This document shows, piece by piece, positions 7,459-13,911 of a stretch of 30,344 bases of DNA. The notes below the pieces were generated by a model that made no database searches, was not told where the DNA came from, and saw nothing but the letters and a program-made list of their open reading frames with translations. Source of the stretch: a virus; the IMG/VR virus record IMGVR_UViG_3300017605_000843, positions 1-30,344 of that record. The stretch is one strand, 5' to 3'. The position numbers were made by a program, and so were the translations under genes. Every line of letters begins with the position of its first letter. Position 1 is the first letter of the stretch.

Positions 7459-7766
7459 TATGCCCCCGCGGCTTCCTTGGCGGCCTCGACATAGGTTCGC
7501 CTAATCGACTTGGGCTGAATGCCCTGCTTCCGCACCGCTCGATATTCGTCCAGGTTCCGCTCAAGTCGACGGTTGGCGTCAACCGTGTCGCCGACCAGCG
7601 TCTGAAGATTGGCCGACTTCGCGCACTCGCCCCAGCTTCGATGAAGGCCGGGAGTCGGACAACCCGACCGACAGTTGTCGCCCAACGCCTCGATGGCGTC
7701 GCCGTACTCGTCCCTGATTTTGCCCATGGCTTCAGCGAGCGTCATCGGCGCGTTAGAGCTGGACAT
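7458..7766 (-). CDS. Hypothetical helical virion-module protein
   Basis: A 102-aa protein beginning at ATG 7766, inside the end of the upstream gene (14-bp overlap), with GAGG seven bases ahead. The first half (LAEAMGKIRDEYGDAIEALG) and second half (DANRRLERNLDEYRAVRKQG) are helical; there are three cysteines in the middle (CRSGC, C). The C-terminus ends in an Ala/Glu helix. It could be a connector or chaperone by position. Function not recognised. Confidence 0.6.
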   Translation of the reverse strand: MSSSNAPMTLAEAMGKIRDEYGDAIEALGDNCRSGCPTPGLHRSWGECAKSANLQTLVGDTVDANRRLERNLDEYRAVRKQGIQPKSIRRTYVEAAKEAAGA

Positions 7767-9123
7767 TCTCGACCTCGAATCCGTGGGTCAACCACAGGTT
7801 TTTGACGGCGGGATCATCGGTGGTGTTCACGTGCCCGCCATACCAAATGTACTTGGTGCCGAAAGGGATCGCCCCAGAGCTATCTGAACCAGGCGACGGA
7901 CTGCCCTGCGCAGTCGTGAACAAGCCGTTCTCGTCACCGAACACCGTGGCTTCCCGATAGGTGCTGGTGGTGAGCGAGCCTTTCAGCGTCCACTTCTCGC
8001 GGACCGTTGGCATCACCAGTCGCCAGGCAGGGTTCACGAACTCGGCCGACATGGCCGTGTCGAATTCGAACGCCGTGTTGAGTCGCCTGCTCCAGCGATG
8101 CCCGATGGGCAGCGTCTGCTCCGTGGAAGTGGCGACGCTGATCGGCTGACTGGTCCCCGATGTCGACCCAACAGTCAGGGCCGCGTCGGTCTCGCCCGTC
8201 AGGCCCAGCGCCTTGCTCTTGACCTTCCCGACCGGTAGGGCCAGCTCAGTGCTCGCCGCGGTCCCGAGAGCCCTGGGCCGCAGCCTCCCGACCGGCATCG
8301 CCGTCTCGGCTGAGACGGCCTGTGAGGCGTCCTTGCGCTTGGCGCGGGTGAAACCTAGGGCCGCATCGGTTTCGGCCGTTAGCGTCAGGCCCCTGGCCTT
8401 GGAACGGGCTATCGGCTGCGACGTGTCCGACTCGCCGACAGTCGCGGAAGCCTTGGACTTCCGCCTGCCCAGCGCCTGCCCGGTATCCAACTCGGTGACC
8501 GTGTTGGCCGCGGCCGAACCTCCACCGCCAGCCGGCGACAGGGCGATCAGGATCGCCGCAGACGGCGACGACGACGTGACCGACCCGCCCGAAGCAGTCT
8601 GCGACCCGGTCGCCGTGCCAATCTTGTAGGCCGCCGAACCCGAGTCGAAATCCGCCACTTCGGTGTAGCCGGTCGGCGGGGTGTGTGTCCCATTCGAGTC
8701 GTTGTAGGTCGACCAGATCAGGTCCGGAATCGTGGCGGTCGTCACCGCCGTGGAGCCGAACGAGCCGGCGGTGCCCGACCAGCCGTTGACCGCCTCGATG
8801 GGGTTGCCTGTCGCAACCCTTCCCGAGTGGCAGAACACGTGAGCGTGCGACCAGGCCGACCCCGTCCATGAGAACGTGTAGGTTCCCGAGTCAGAGCCGG
8901 TCAGACGCTTCCAGTAGATGCGGATGTTGGCGGCGGAGTCGCCCGACAGGTAGGCGGTGCCCCAGTCGGTGAACCCGGCCGGGGCGGTAACCGCGGACGT
9001 GTTGCCCCAGCGGGACAGGACAACCACGACAACGTCTCCGGCGACGGCACCGGCCGGAACCGCAGGCGCCTGACTCGAAACGTTCGAGTCATTGCCCGTG
9101 TTCGAAGAGGACCGGTACGCCAT
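7753..9123 (-). CDS. Minor tail/structural protein with about 20-residue repeats
   Basis: A 456-aa protein. Residues 1-200 form a beta-rich domain (GDVVVVVLSRWG, VTAPAGFTDWG, IYWKRLTGSDSGTYTFSW) seen in many actinophage minor tail or decoration proteins. Residues about 205-365 carry degenerate repeats with the pattern ETD-x-ALP-[IV]-GR-x-[KR]-x-KAL (for example ETDAALGFTRAK, STELALPVGKVK), a motif often present in Streptomyces phage structural proteins. The last 90 residues are beta-rich (REKWTLKGSLTTSTYREATVFG). It is probably displayed on the virion; the exact role is unknown. Confidence 0.65.
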   Translation of the reverse strand: MAYRSSSNTGNDSNVSSQAPAVPAGAVAGDVVVVVLSRWGNTSAVTAPAGFTDWGTAYLSGDSAANIRIYWKRLTGSDSGTYTFSWTGSAWSHAHVFCHSGRVATGNPIEAVNGWSGTAGSFGSTAVTTATIPDLIWSTYNDSNGTHTPPTGYTEVADFDSGSAAYKIGTATGSQTASGGSVTSSSPSAAILIALSPAGGGGSAAANTVTELDTGQALGRRKSKASATVGESDTSQPIARSKARGLTLTAETDAALGFTRAKRKDASQAVSAETAMPVGRLRPRALGTAASTELALPVGKVKSKALGLTGETDAALTVGSTSGTSQPISVATSTEQTLPIGHRWSRRLNTAFEFDTAMSAEFVNPAWRLVMPTVREKWTLKGSLTTSTYREATVFGDENGLFTTAQGSPSPGSDSSGAIPFGTKYIWYGGHVNTTDDPAVKNLWLTHGFEVENVQL

Positions 9124-9130
9124 CGAAGAA

Positions 9131-9400
9131 CTACACCTTCAGTAGCACGAATGTGAACCGCACGGGCCGGTCCGTCGCGGACGGATTCCGCACCACCGCC
9201 CGGAACACCTGCTGCCCGGAGGCGTTCAGCTGGAAGCCGAGACCCTGGAACTCCAGCACCGGATGGATGTCCGTGAACCCCCACGAGATCCCGGTCCAGC
9301 CAGAGGGTGAGGGGAACTCGAACTCCTGCGTGGTGTTGGCCGGGACGTTCTGCGGGCCGGTGTTCTTGTAGTCGAGTTCGGCAACGACAGGGATGTGCAC
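9131..9400 (-). CDS. Small beta-rich virion-module protein
   Basis: An 89-aa protein with a GTG start at 9400, one base from the stop of the Acb2-like gene. The sequence is mostly beta (VVAELDYKNTGPQNV, GWTGISWGFTDIHPVLEF, VRFTFVLLKV) and resembles small single-domain decoration or tail accessory proteins. It is embedded in the head-tail gene run with minimal spacing. No family recognised. Confidence 0.6.
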   Translation of the reverse strand: MHIPVVAELDYKNTGPQNVPANTTQEFEFPSPSGWTGISWGFTDIHPVLEFQGLGFQLNASGQQVFRAVVRNPSATDRPVRFTFVLLKV

Positions 9401-9622
9401 TCAGAACACATCCTCTGGCTTGGCGATAGACCTGACGAAGGCCATGAAGCCTTCCTGGAGGTGCGTCTTGGCGAGCGCCATCCAGCGCCTGTCGACGCCA
9501 TCGAGAGCGCCGATGCGGCGCCACAGTTCGCCCGCTTCACACTCCAGAGCCTTGATCTGATTGATTGCCGCAACGTCTTCATCGGGCAGCTTGCGGTAGC
9601 CGCTGATCGGCTGGTCGCTCAT
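9401..9622 (-). CDS. Acb2-like small protein, candidate anti-CBASS cyclic-nucleotide sponge
   Basis: A 73-aa protein, all helical. Three blocks agree with the Acb2/Vs.4 family as remembered: an N-terminal ISGYRKL followed by an acidic helix with N-x-IKALE, a central DRRWMALAKTHLQ, and the ending EGFMAFVRSIAKPED. Family members are short helical-hairpin proteins that assemble into oligomers and sequester cyclic di- and trinucleotides made by CBASS cyclases, blocking abortive defence. Here the gene lies between a head protein and a small beta-rich protein in the late operon, close after the capsid gene, with tight spacing, so it would be made together with capsid. The match is by pattern recognition only; a small structural chaperone is the alternative. 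Confidence 0.6.
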   Translation of the reverse strand: MSDQPISGYRKLPDEDVAAINQIKALECEAGELWRRIGALDGVDRRWMALAKTHLQEGFMAFVRSIAKPEDVF

Positions 9623-9630
9623 GGAATCCC

Positions 9631-10068
9631 TTACGTGATGCGAAGGAAGTTGGACACGGTGGCCGTCACATCCGAGCCGTCCGGGGTGATCGCCCAGTCG
9701 TGCTTGGTGAGCGGCACCAGCGTGCTGTCGGTACCGGTCGTGGTGTCCGGGTCGTAGGCGATCAGCAGAGCGCCGATCGCGTTGCCAGTCAGGCCAGTCC
9801 AGGTCTGGTCCGCGATGTCGATGTCCACCCGATCGTTGGTGTCATCGACCGTGACCGTCACCGAAGTGACCGTCTTGCGCCCGGCCGTAGTCTGCTCGTT
9901 GGTGGTGCCGGCGAGTAGGGCCGACACGTCGTCGTAGTCCTTGAGGGTGGCGTCGGTCTCCAGGCCGGTCGCCTCCAGCGGGATGACGATGAGCGCGTCG
10001 TTGGCCGCGGGCAGTTCGGCGTAGTACTTGACCTTGCCCTTGGCGATGTTGAAAACCAGGTCCGCGAT
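9631..10068 (-). CDS. Conserved head-region protein with an apparent AUC start
   Basis: A 145-aa protein. In this frame there is no ATG, GTG or TTG between an upstream TGA and the GTG at 9927, yet the coding sequence clearly begins earlier: an ATC codon at 10068 is followed by ADLVFNIAKGKVKYYAELPA, which resembles the N-terminus MADLVFNIAKG of an actinophage gene family usually found just after the capsid gene. GGAGGG stands eight bases before the ATC, whereas GTG 9927 has no ribosome site and would remove 47 residues. The remainder (LEATDLKD-type segment, then DDTNDRVDIDIADQTWTGL and VPLTKHDWAITPDGSDVTA) is beta-rich and suggests a capsid decoration or head protein. The start could also reflect a single-base change from ATG. 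Confidence 0.75.
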   Translation of the reverse strand: MADLVFNIAKGKVKYYAELPAANDALIVIPLEATGLETDATLKDYDDVSALLAGTTNEQTTAGRKTVTSVTVTVDDTNDRVDIDIADQTWTGLTGNAIGALLIAYDPDTTTGTDSTLVPLTKHDWAITPDGSDVTATVSNFLRIT

Positions 10069-10082
10069 CTCTACGGCCCTCC

Positions 10083-10523
10083 CTAAGCGCCGCGACGGTT
10101 CAGGTCGCGGATCTGAGATACGTACTCACGCCTCGCCGCCAATTCGGCGACGGGCAGAGTCTTAGTTGTCCAGGTCTTTGTGCGACCACGGAACTCGATG
10201 ACCAACTTCGCCTGTTCTTGCTTCAGCTTGAGATAGGGAAGAATGGCCCGACACACGTCTTCAGCTCGACCGCCCGAGATTCGCCAGTGGGTAGCCGGCT
10301 TGTGGCCTTGCCGCCGCGGCGGATACGTGTTGATCGTTCCGCCGAACATCTGGGCGAACCAGGCAGGAATCACCGGGTCGGTCATCACGACGGCGATGTA
10401 GGCGCGAATGGTTGGCGACTTGCGCCGTTTGCCGTCCGCTTTCACCTCGGTGATCCCGATGGTGCCCTCGCCGTCCATGATTCCTGCGGCGTATGCCAGG
10501 TCCACCGGATCGAAATCGGCCAT
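10083..10523 (-). CDS. LAGLIDADG homing endonuclease, single motif, free-standing
   Basis: A 146-aa protein starting at ATG 10523. Residues 9-20 (LAYAAGIMDGEG) are a LAGLIDADG helix with acidic residues Asp17 and Glu19 in the catalytic position. The rest (AYIAVVMTDPVIPAWFAQMF, then THWRISGGRAEDVCRAILPYL, KQEQAKLVIEF) follows the beta-beta-alpha pattern of single-motif enzymes that work as homodimers. It lies between the capsid gene and the gene that normally follows it, so it is a mobile gene inserted into the late operon rather than part of an intein or visible intron. Its stop is 14 bases before the AUC start of the next gene. Confidence 0.85.
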   Translation of the reverse strand: MADFDPVDLAYAAGIMDGEGTIGITEVKADGKRRKSPTIRAYIAVVMTDPVIPAWFAQMFGGTINTYPPRRQGHKPATHWRISGGRAEDVCRAILPYLKLKQEQAKLVIEFRGRTKTWTTKTLPVAELAARREYVSQIRDLNRRGA

Positions 10524-10568
10524 GCCGAGTAACCCCTTGAACTGAGGAAGGAGGGGGAAAGGGGAGAA

Positions 10569-10597
10569 GGGGGCCCCGGGCGCGACTCGGGGCCCCC
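10569..10597 (-). terminator. Strong hairpin after the capsid gene (terminator or attenuator)
   Basis: Seven bases after the capsid stop a perfect 10-bp stem (GGGGGCCCCG/CGGGGCCCCC) encloses a 9-base loop. It is followed on the minus strand by a pyrimidine-rich run (TTCTCCCCTTTCCCCC) rather than a U tract. It would lower transcription of the downstream genes relative to capsid, or protect the capsid mRNA 3' end. Confidence 0.7.
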
Positions 10598-10603
10598 GTT
10601 CGG

Positions 10604-11584
10604 CTACGCTTTGCCGTCGACCGCGGGGACGGTGCCCGCGTAGAAGGCGGTCTCGATGGTGGAGCTGGACTTGAGCAGCTGGATCGCGTTCTCTCGGAAC
10701 CGCGACACACCCAGCAGCGCGTACCAGCCCACGCGGTAGAACCGCTTCAGTGCGTCGATCGGGTCCGCGACCACGATCCGCACATCGTCGCCGACAGCCT
10801 CGAAGAGGGCTTCCTTGTCGATGAAGTACGACGTGTACACGTCGTTGGTGCCGGCGACCACCGTGCACTTGGAGTTCTCGATGAACCGGACGCCCATGTA
10901 GTCGCCCAGCACCCGGTTGTAGATGGCGCTGGTGTCGACCTGCTCGTGCGGCTGCTTCCAGGTGTTGGTGCCCGACTCGGTGAACAGGTCGTGCGCAACG
11001 TCCGGGTGGATGACGCACGCGGACTTGTCGCCGAAGCGCGGTTCGGCGTTGCGGCGCCGAAGCAGCGTCTTCATGGTGGTGACACCAGTCGACGTGATCT
11101 TGGTGGTGGACGCGGCAGTCGGGTTCGCCAGCTGCGGGCCACCCGCCGCCATGTAGGCGACGTTCGAGGCACCATCCAGAACGGCGCGGTAAACCGCGTC
11201 GATGGAGCGGGTCGCGTTGAGACCCATCTCCATGCCGATCTCGCCGGCAGCGGCCTGCGACCAGTCGGTCTTACGCAGCAAGTGCGTGTCGACCATCGCG
11301 TTGCCGTACTCGGCCATGGTCACGTTGAACTGGCGGTCCGCGGGCGCGGCAACCGAGTCGACATCCAGGGACTCGGACAGCGGCGTGGTCGCCAGGGCCA
11401 GCTCACCACGGATCGTCTTGGTGACGACCTTGCCGGGGTAGGACTGGCGCTCCGGACGGGAGTCGGTGAACGCGCGGAAGATGGGTTCCTCGACGAGGTA
11501 CTTGGCGACCTCAAGGTCAAGGGCCGTGGCGACACGAGTCGTCCACGAGGTAGTGGTGTTGAGTGTTCCACCGGGGACAGGCAT
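10604..11584 (-). CDS. Major capsid protein
   Basis: A 326-aa protein beginning MPVPGGTLNTTTSW, with AAGGAAG ahead of the ATG. Length, an early helix (ALDLEVAKYLVEEPIFRAF), conserved-looking strand and loop segments (SYPGKVVTKTIRGELALATT, ADRQFNVTMAEYGNAM) and the C-terminal DDVRIVVADPIDALKRFYRV, YALLGVSRFRENAIQLLKSS fit an HK97-fold capsid protein of the N4 gp56-like group. It follows the scaffold gene and is followed by a strong hairpin, the usual arrangement for the most abundant virion protein. The capsid call is firm; the subfamily is an inference. Confidence 0.88.
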   Translation of the reverse strand: MPVPGGTLNTTTSWTTRVATALDLEVAKYLVEEPIFRAFTDSRPERQSYPGKVVTKTIRGELALATTPLSESLDVDSVAAPADRQFNVTMAEYGNAMVDTHLLRKTDWSQAAAGEIGMEMGLNATRSIDAVYRAVLDGASNVAYMAAGGPQLANPTAASTTKITSTGVTTMKTLLRRRNAEPRFGDKSACVIHPDVAHDLFTESGTNTWKQPHEQVDTSAIYNRVLGDYMGVRFIENSKCTVVAGTNDVYTSYFIDKEALFEAVGDDVRIVVADPIDALKRFYRVGWYALLGVSRFRENAIQLLKSSSTIETAFYAGTVPAVDGKA

Positions 11585-11629
11585 GGCTCTTCCTTCAAGG
11601 GATCAGGGAGCCGCCAGCGGTGTTCGGGC

Positions 11630-12127
11630 TTAGTACTCCGGGAAACCGGAAGCCTGGTAGAACTCGCGCTTGGCGGCTTCGAGGTCCGCGCCCTTCAACG
11701 TCTTCGCTGCCTGCTGCGCCTTCGTGATCGCGGCGTCAAAGCCGCCGGCGAGAGCGTCGGAGCCGAGGCTTGTTGCCTCCTGGTACCGTTCGGCAGCTTC
11801 GCGGTGTGCGCGCTGCTCCTCGGTTTCCTGCTCCTGCTTGGCCGGAGCCTCCTCGACAGCCTCAATGTTGAAGAAACCCTTCGAGGTTTCCCACCACTGC
11901 TTCATGGCGTCGGGGGTCTTGTCGCCGTTGTAGAGTCCACGAACGAAGTCAGGCACCTTGAGTTCGTCCCACGTCGACTTCACGGTCCGCTGGGCTTCAG
12001 CGGTTCGCAGGTCTTCCAGCTCCTTGTCCTTCTGCTTCAGCTGGGCGTGAGCCTGCTTCAGCAACTGGCGCAGCTTGCCGGGGTCCTGCTGGGTGTCGTC
12101 GTCAACAAACTCAGAGTTGTCAGACAC
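11630..12127 (-). CDS. Capsid scaffolding protein
   Basis: A 165-aa acidic protein rich in Glu, Gln and Lys, starting with GTG at 12127. Residues about 15-50 form a coiled coil (KLRQLLKQAHAQLKQKDKEL), a middle part carries VPDFVRGLYNGD, and residues 95-150 form another charged helical segment (KQEQETEEQRAHREAAERYQ). Composition and position immediately before the major capsid gene are those of scaffolding proteins, which guide prohead assembly and leave before packaging. Its leader holds several hairpins and the tRNA-like element. Confidence 0.82.
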   Translation of the reverse strand: MSDNSEFVDDDTQQDPGKLRQLLKQAHAQLKQKDKELEDLRTAEAQRTVKSTWDELKVPDFVRGLYNGDKTPDAMKQWWETSKGFFNIEAVEEAPAKQEQETEEQRAHREAAERYQEATSLGSDALAGGFDAAITKAQQAAKTLKGADLEAAKREFYQASGFPEY

Positions 12128-12142
12128 GGTGATTACCTACGT

Positions 12143-12290
12143 CTCTTTCGGAGAAAGAGGCGCGAGCGATGACTTCTGCGAAGCATCGCGATCGCCCTCA
12201 TGAGCCGCCAGGTGGGCGAGGGGATCTCCCGCCTGGGATTGCTGTGGAACATGCCTATTCGGTTACGCCTTGCTCGCCTAGGCGCGCGAG
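12143..12290 (-). other. Structured RNA leader ahead of scaffold/capsid genes
   Basis: No gene is seen here. Four hairpins follow one another in the RNA read leftwards: CTCGC/GCGAG enclosing the palindrome CGCCTAGGCG (12273-12290), CCAGG/CCTGG with inner GGG/CCC pairs (12208-12236), CGATG-bulge-CTTC/GAAG-CATCG with a TGC loop (12167-12188), and CTCTTTC-GGA-GAAAGAG (12143-12159). The last ends about 16 bases before the GTG of the scaffold gene. They could stabilise the capsid mRNA, process the tRNA-like element, or gate translation. Confidence 0.5.
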
Positions 12291-12298
12291 AAAGGGAG

Positions 12299-12372
12299 TG
12301 GTGAGGGCAGGATTCGAACCTGCATATGACCCAGGCTTTGGGCCTGGCGCCTCTCCTGTCGGCTGCATCACC
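12299..12372 (-). tRNA. tRNA or degenerate tRNA-like element (anticodon position reads CAA)
   Basis: A 74-base minus-strand cloverleaf can be drawn: acceptor GGTGATG/CCTCACC with one mismatch, D arm GCC-GACAGGAGA-GGC containing the invariant GG, a CCAGG-CCCAAAG-CCTGG arm in the anticodon place, a 7-base variable loop, and a perfect T arm GCAGG-TTCGAAT-CCTGC. The T and D arms are convincing. Oddities are C at position 8, C instead of U33, a Watson-Crick 32-38 pair, and a short variable loop although CAA would mean leucine. A perfect copy of the acceptor 5' strand (GGTGAGG) occurs 28 bases upstream (12400-12394), just past which is another hairpin (CCGGGA/TCCCGG, 12399-12417). It may be a decayed tRNA, or a tRNA-like structure used for RNA processing. 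Confidence 0.55.
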
Positions 12373-12442
12373 ATGCGGGGCGGAGGACTCTCACCTCACC
12401 GGGATTCACGGTCCCGGAACCTTGCGTTCGACCCAGCGCTAT

Positions 12443-12465
12443 CAGTATATAAGGCGCCACTTATG
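12443..12465. repeat. Palindromic repeat copy 1, promoter-like
   Basis: CAGTATATAAGG followed by CGCCACTTATG matches the copy at 12871-12894 at nearly every position outside a 2-3 base centre. ATAAG/CTTAT arms are inverted. Read on the minus strand it is ATAAGT-n2-CGCCTTATA-n-ACTG. It lies upstream of the tRNA-like element and scaffold gene and downstream of the 97-aa gene. It could be a late promoter, an operator, or a recombination scar. Confidence 0.55.
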
Positions 12466-12525
12466 GGCCTCTAGCTGCGCAAATAAGAGACGGCCCCTCC
12501 CGGAGGAAGGGCCGTCGGGCCAGGG

Positions 12526-12819
12526 CTACTTACCCTGGCGGGGTAGCGCTTGTCGGCGCGCCTTGCAGAGGGCCTCGATGAGGTGGTCGATCCCCTCGCG
12601 ATCCAACGTGATCCGCCACCCGTCGAAGCGTTCCGCAGCCTCGAAGCTTTCGCCCGTGTCCTTCTCGGGGAACTCGAACGGCGAGTGCAGATTGACTGTC
12701 GCGATCTGCACGTGCCCGGAGGCGCCTGCAACATTCTCGGGAGCGCGCCTCCAGGACACTTCCGTGTACCAGCCGCCGAGGACGGGCGCGTTCGCGGACT
12801 TGATCTTCTCTTTGGGCAT
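12526..12819 (-). CDS. Hypothetical protein in a repeat-flanked cassette
   Basis: A 97-aa protein starting at ATG 12819 with AGGGG five bases ahead. The N-terminal two thirds is beta-rich (VLGGWYTEVSWRRAPE, GHVQIATVNLHSPFEF), and the C-terminal part (WRITLDREGIDHLIEALCKA) is an amphipathic helix of a type common in small Streptomyces phage proteins of unknown role. It is separated from the neighbouring virion genes by non-coding stretches that each carry a copy of the same 24-bp palindromic repeat, so it could be an independently expressed or inserted gene. Confidence 0.65.
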   Translation of the reverse strand: MPKEKIKSANAPVLGGWYTEVSWRRAPENVAGASGHVQIATVNLHSPFEFPEKDTGESFEAAERFDGWRITLDREGIDHLIEALCKARRQALPRQGK

Positions 12820-12870
12820 CTCGCCCCTGCCTTTCCATCCCGGAAACCTGGCGCTATTGCCAGGTGCTTC

Positions 12871-12894
12871 CAGTTTATAAGGCGGGACTTATAG
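12871..12894. repeat. Palindromic repeat copy 2, promoter-like
   Basis: TATAAG-GCGGGA-CTTATA with CAGT before it, the partner of the repeat at 12443-12465. It is about 50 bp upstream of the 97-aa gene and directly after the stop of the 279-aa gene. Minus-strand reading gives CTTATAAACTG, which could serve as a -10 region. Presence of the same element ahead of two leftward units suggests a shared promoter or operator. Confidence 0.55.
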
Positions 12895-12905
12895 ATCCTG
12901 ACCTG

Positions 12906-13745
12906 CTAGTAGTCCCCGGACCTGTCCCGCGACAGGCTGGACTGCGTGCCCAGATAGTTCTCGGCGAACCGACCCTGGTCCGTCGCCAACACCTGGCGCC
13001 GCTGCTGCTCCGCCCGCTGATCACCCAACAGTGCGGCGTCCTCCTGCTCCTTACGGCCGAGCTGGACGCCCGCAGTCTTCGCCAGGAAACCCTCGTACTG
13101 CTCGCGGCCCGCGATGTCGCGGTAGCCCTTCTCGGCCTCGTCCCGGCTGACGCCCGAGTCAGCGAGGAAGCCCAGCCGCTCCTGGTCCAGGGCGGAGGCG
13201 TCGCCGAACGCCTTCACGGACTCGGCGCCCAGGCTGTAAATCTGGGCCTGCCGCTTCAACGTGGTCTCCGACAGGGTTGGGTCCATCAACGCCTTGATGG
13301 CGTCACGCGGGGTCAGGCCGTGCTGGGCCCAGGCGTCCTTCACCTCGCGGGGCTGCATGTCCCAGTTCTCCTGATACATGGAGAGCCGGTCGTTCAGCTC
13401 CTGCGGGCTGAGATCGTTGGAGATCCACTTGTTCAGGTTGTCCTGCGAGTCGTACTCGCCCGAGCCGACATAGCGGCGCACCACAGACTTGAGGCTCGCT
13501 TCCGTGGCCAGGAACTCCGCCTCGGACAGGGCGGGCAGCCCGTTCTTGATGCGCTGCAAGTTGCCGGCGAACCGTGTCTTGTACGCCTCGGTTTCGCGCA
13601 ACTTGATGGGGATCACCTCGGAGCTGTCGCCCGCGGTGAGCATGTCCCGCACGTCACCGAGCAGGCTCGACAGACCCCACTGATCGAGCAGGGCCTGGAG
13701 CATGGTGAAGGCGTTGTTGTCGAACGTGGGTGTAGGCGTGGTCAT
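12906..13745 (-). CDS. Putative internal virion / ejection protein, 279 aa
   Basis: A largely helical protein (FTMLQALLDQWGLSSLLGDV, LRETEAYKTRFAGNLQRIKN, then Asp/Gln/Arg-rich helices to the C-terminus). Its ATG overlaps the stop of the 55-aa gene (ATGA). Together with the 300-, 560- and 1895-aa proteins it forms a block between portal and scaffold, the place where short-tailed phages may carry core or ejection proteins. The helical, Gln/Ala/Glu-rich composition agrees, but there is no diagnostic motif. Confidence 0.55.
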   Translation of the reverse strand: MTTPTPTFDNNAFTMLQALLDQWGLSSLLGDVRDMLTAGDSSEVIPIKLRETEAYKTRFAGNLQRIKNGLPALSEAEFLATEASLKSVVRRYVGSGEYDSQDNLNKWISNDLSPQELNDRLSMYQENWDMQPREVKDAWAQHGLTPRDAIKALMDPTLSETTLKRQAQIYSLGAESVKAFGDASALDQERLGFLADSGVSRDEAEKGYRDIAGREQYEGFLAKTAGVQLGRKEQEDAALLGDQRAEQQRRQVLATDQGRFAENYLGTQSSLSRDRSGDY

Positions 13746-13909
13746 TCGACGACCTCCAGGCGCGGCCAGGGGGACGCTTCCTCTTCGGTAAAAAAGAAGG
13801 CCGTCACGCTCCCATGCTCGGGGACGGTGAGCCCGCCCCAGCGGGCTTCGCCGCCCGCTTCGAGGCGGACGACCGGATACCCGTCAGGGTGCAGCTTGAT
13901 CTCAGTCAT
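13742..13909 (-). CDS. Small hypothetical protein, 55 aa
   Basis: The ATG at 13909 lies two bases after the stop of the 300-aa gene, and the stop overlaps the next ATG (ATGA), so this is a tightly coupled real gene although short. The sequence (IKLHPDGYPVVRLEAGGEAR, then GSVTAFFFTEEEASPWPRL) suggests a small beta domain. Function unknown. Confidence 0.7.
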   Translation of the reverse strand: MTEIKLHPDGYPVVRLEAGGEARWGGLTVPEHGSVTAFFFTEEEASPWPRLEVVE

Positions 13910-13911
13910 GA

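Noticed and set aside
10524-11018. Upstream extension of the endonuclease frame
   Set aside because: It runs through the hairpin and the capsid gene in another frame; ATG 10523 directly precedes the LAGLIDADG domain.
12299-12372. attP core within the tRNA-like element
   Set aside because: Many integrases use tRNA 3' ends, but this element is 11 kb from int within the virion operon, so there is no support for it as attP.
12169-12474. A 101-codon rightward frame in the leader region
   Set aside because: It contains the AGFEPAYDPGFGPGA-type string produced by translating the antisense of a tRNA; it is an artefact.
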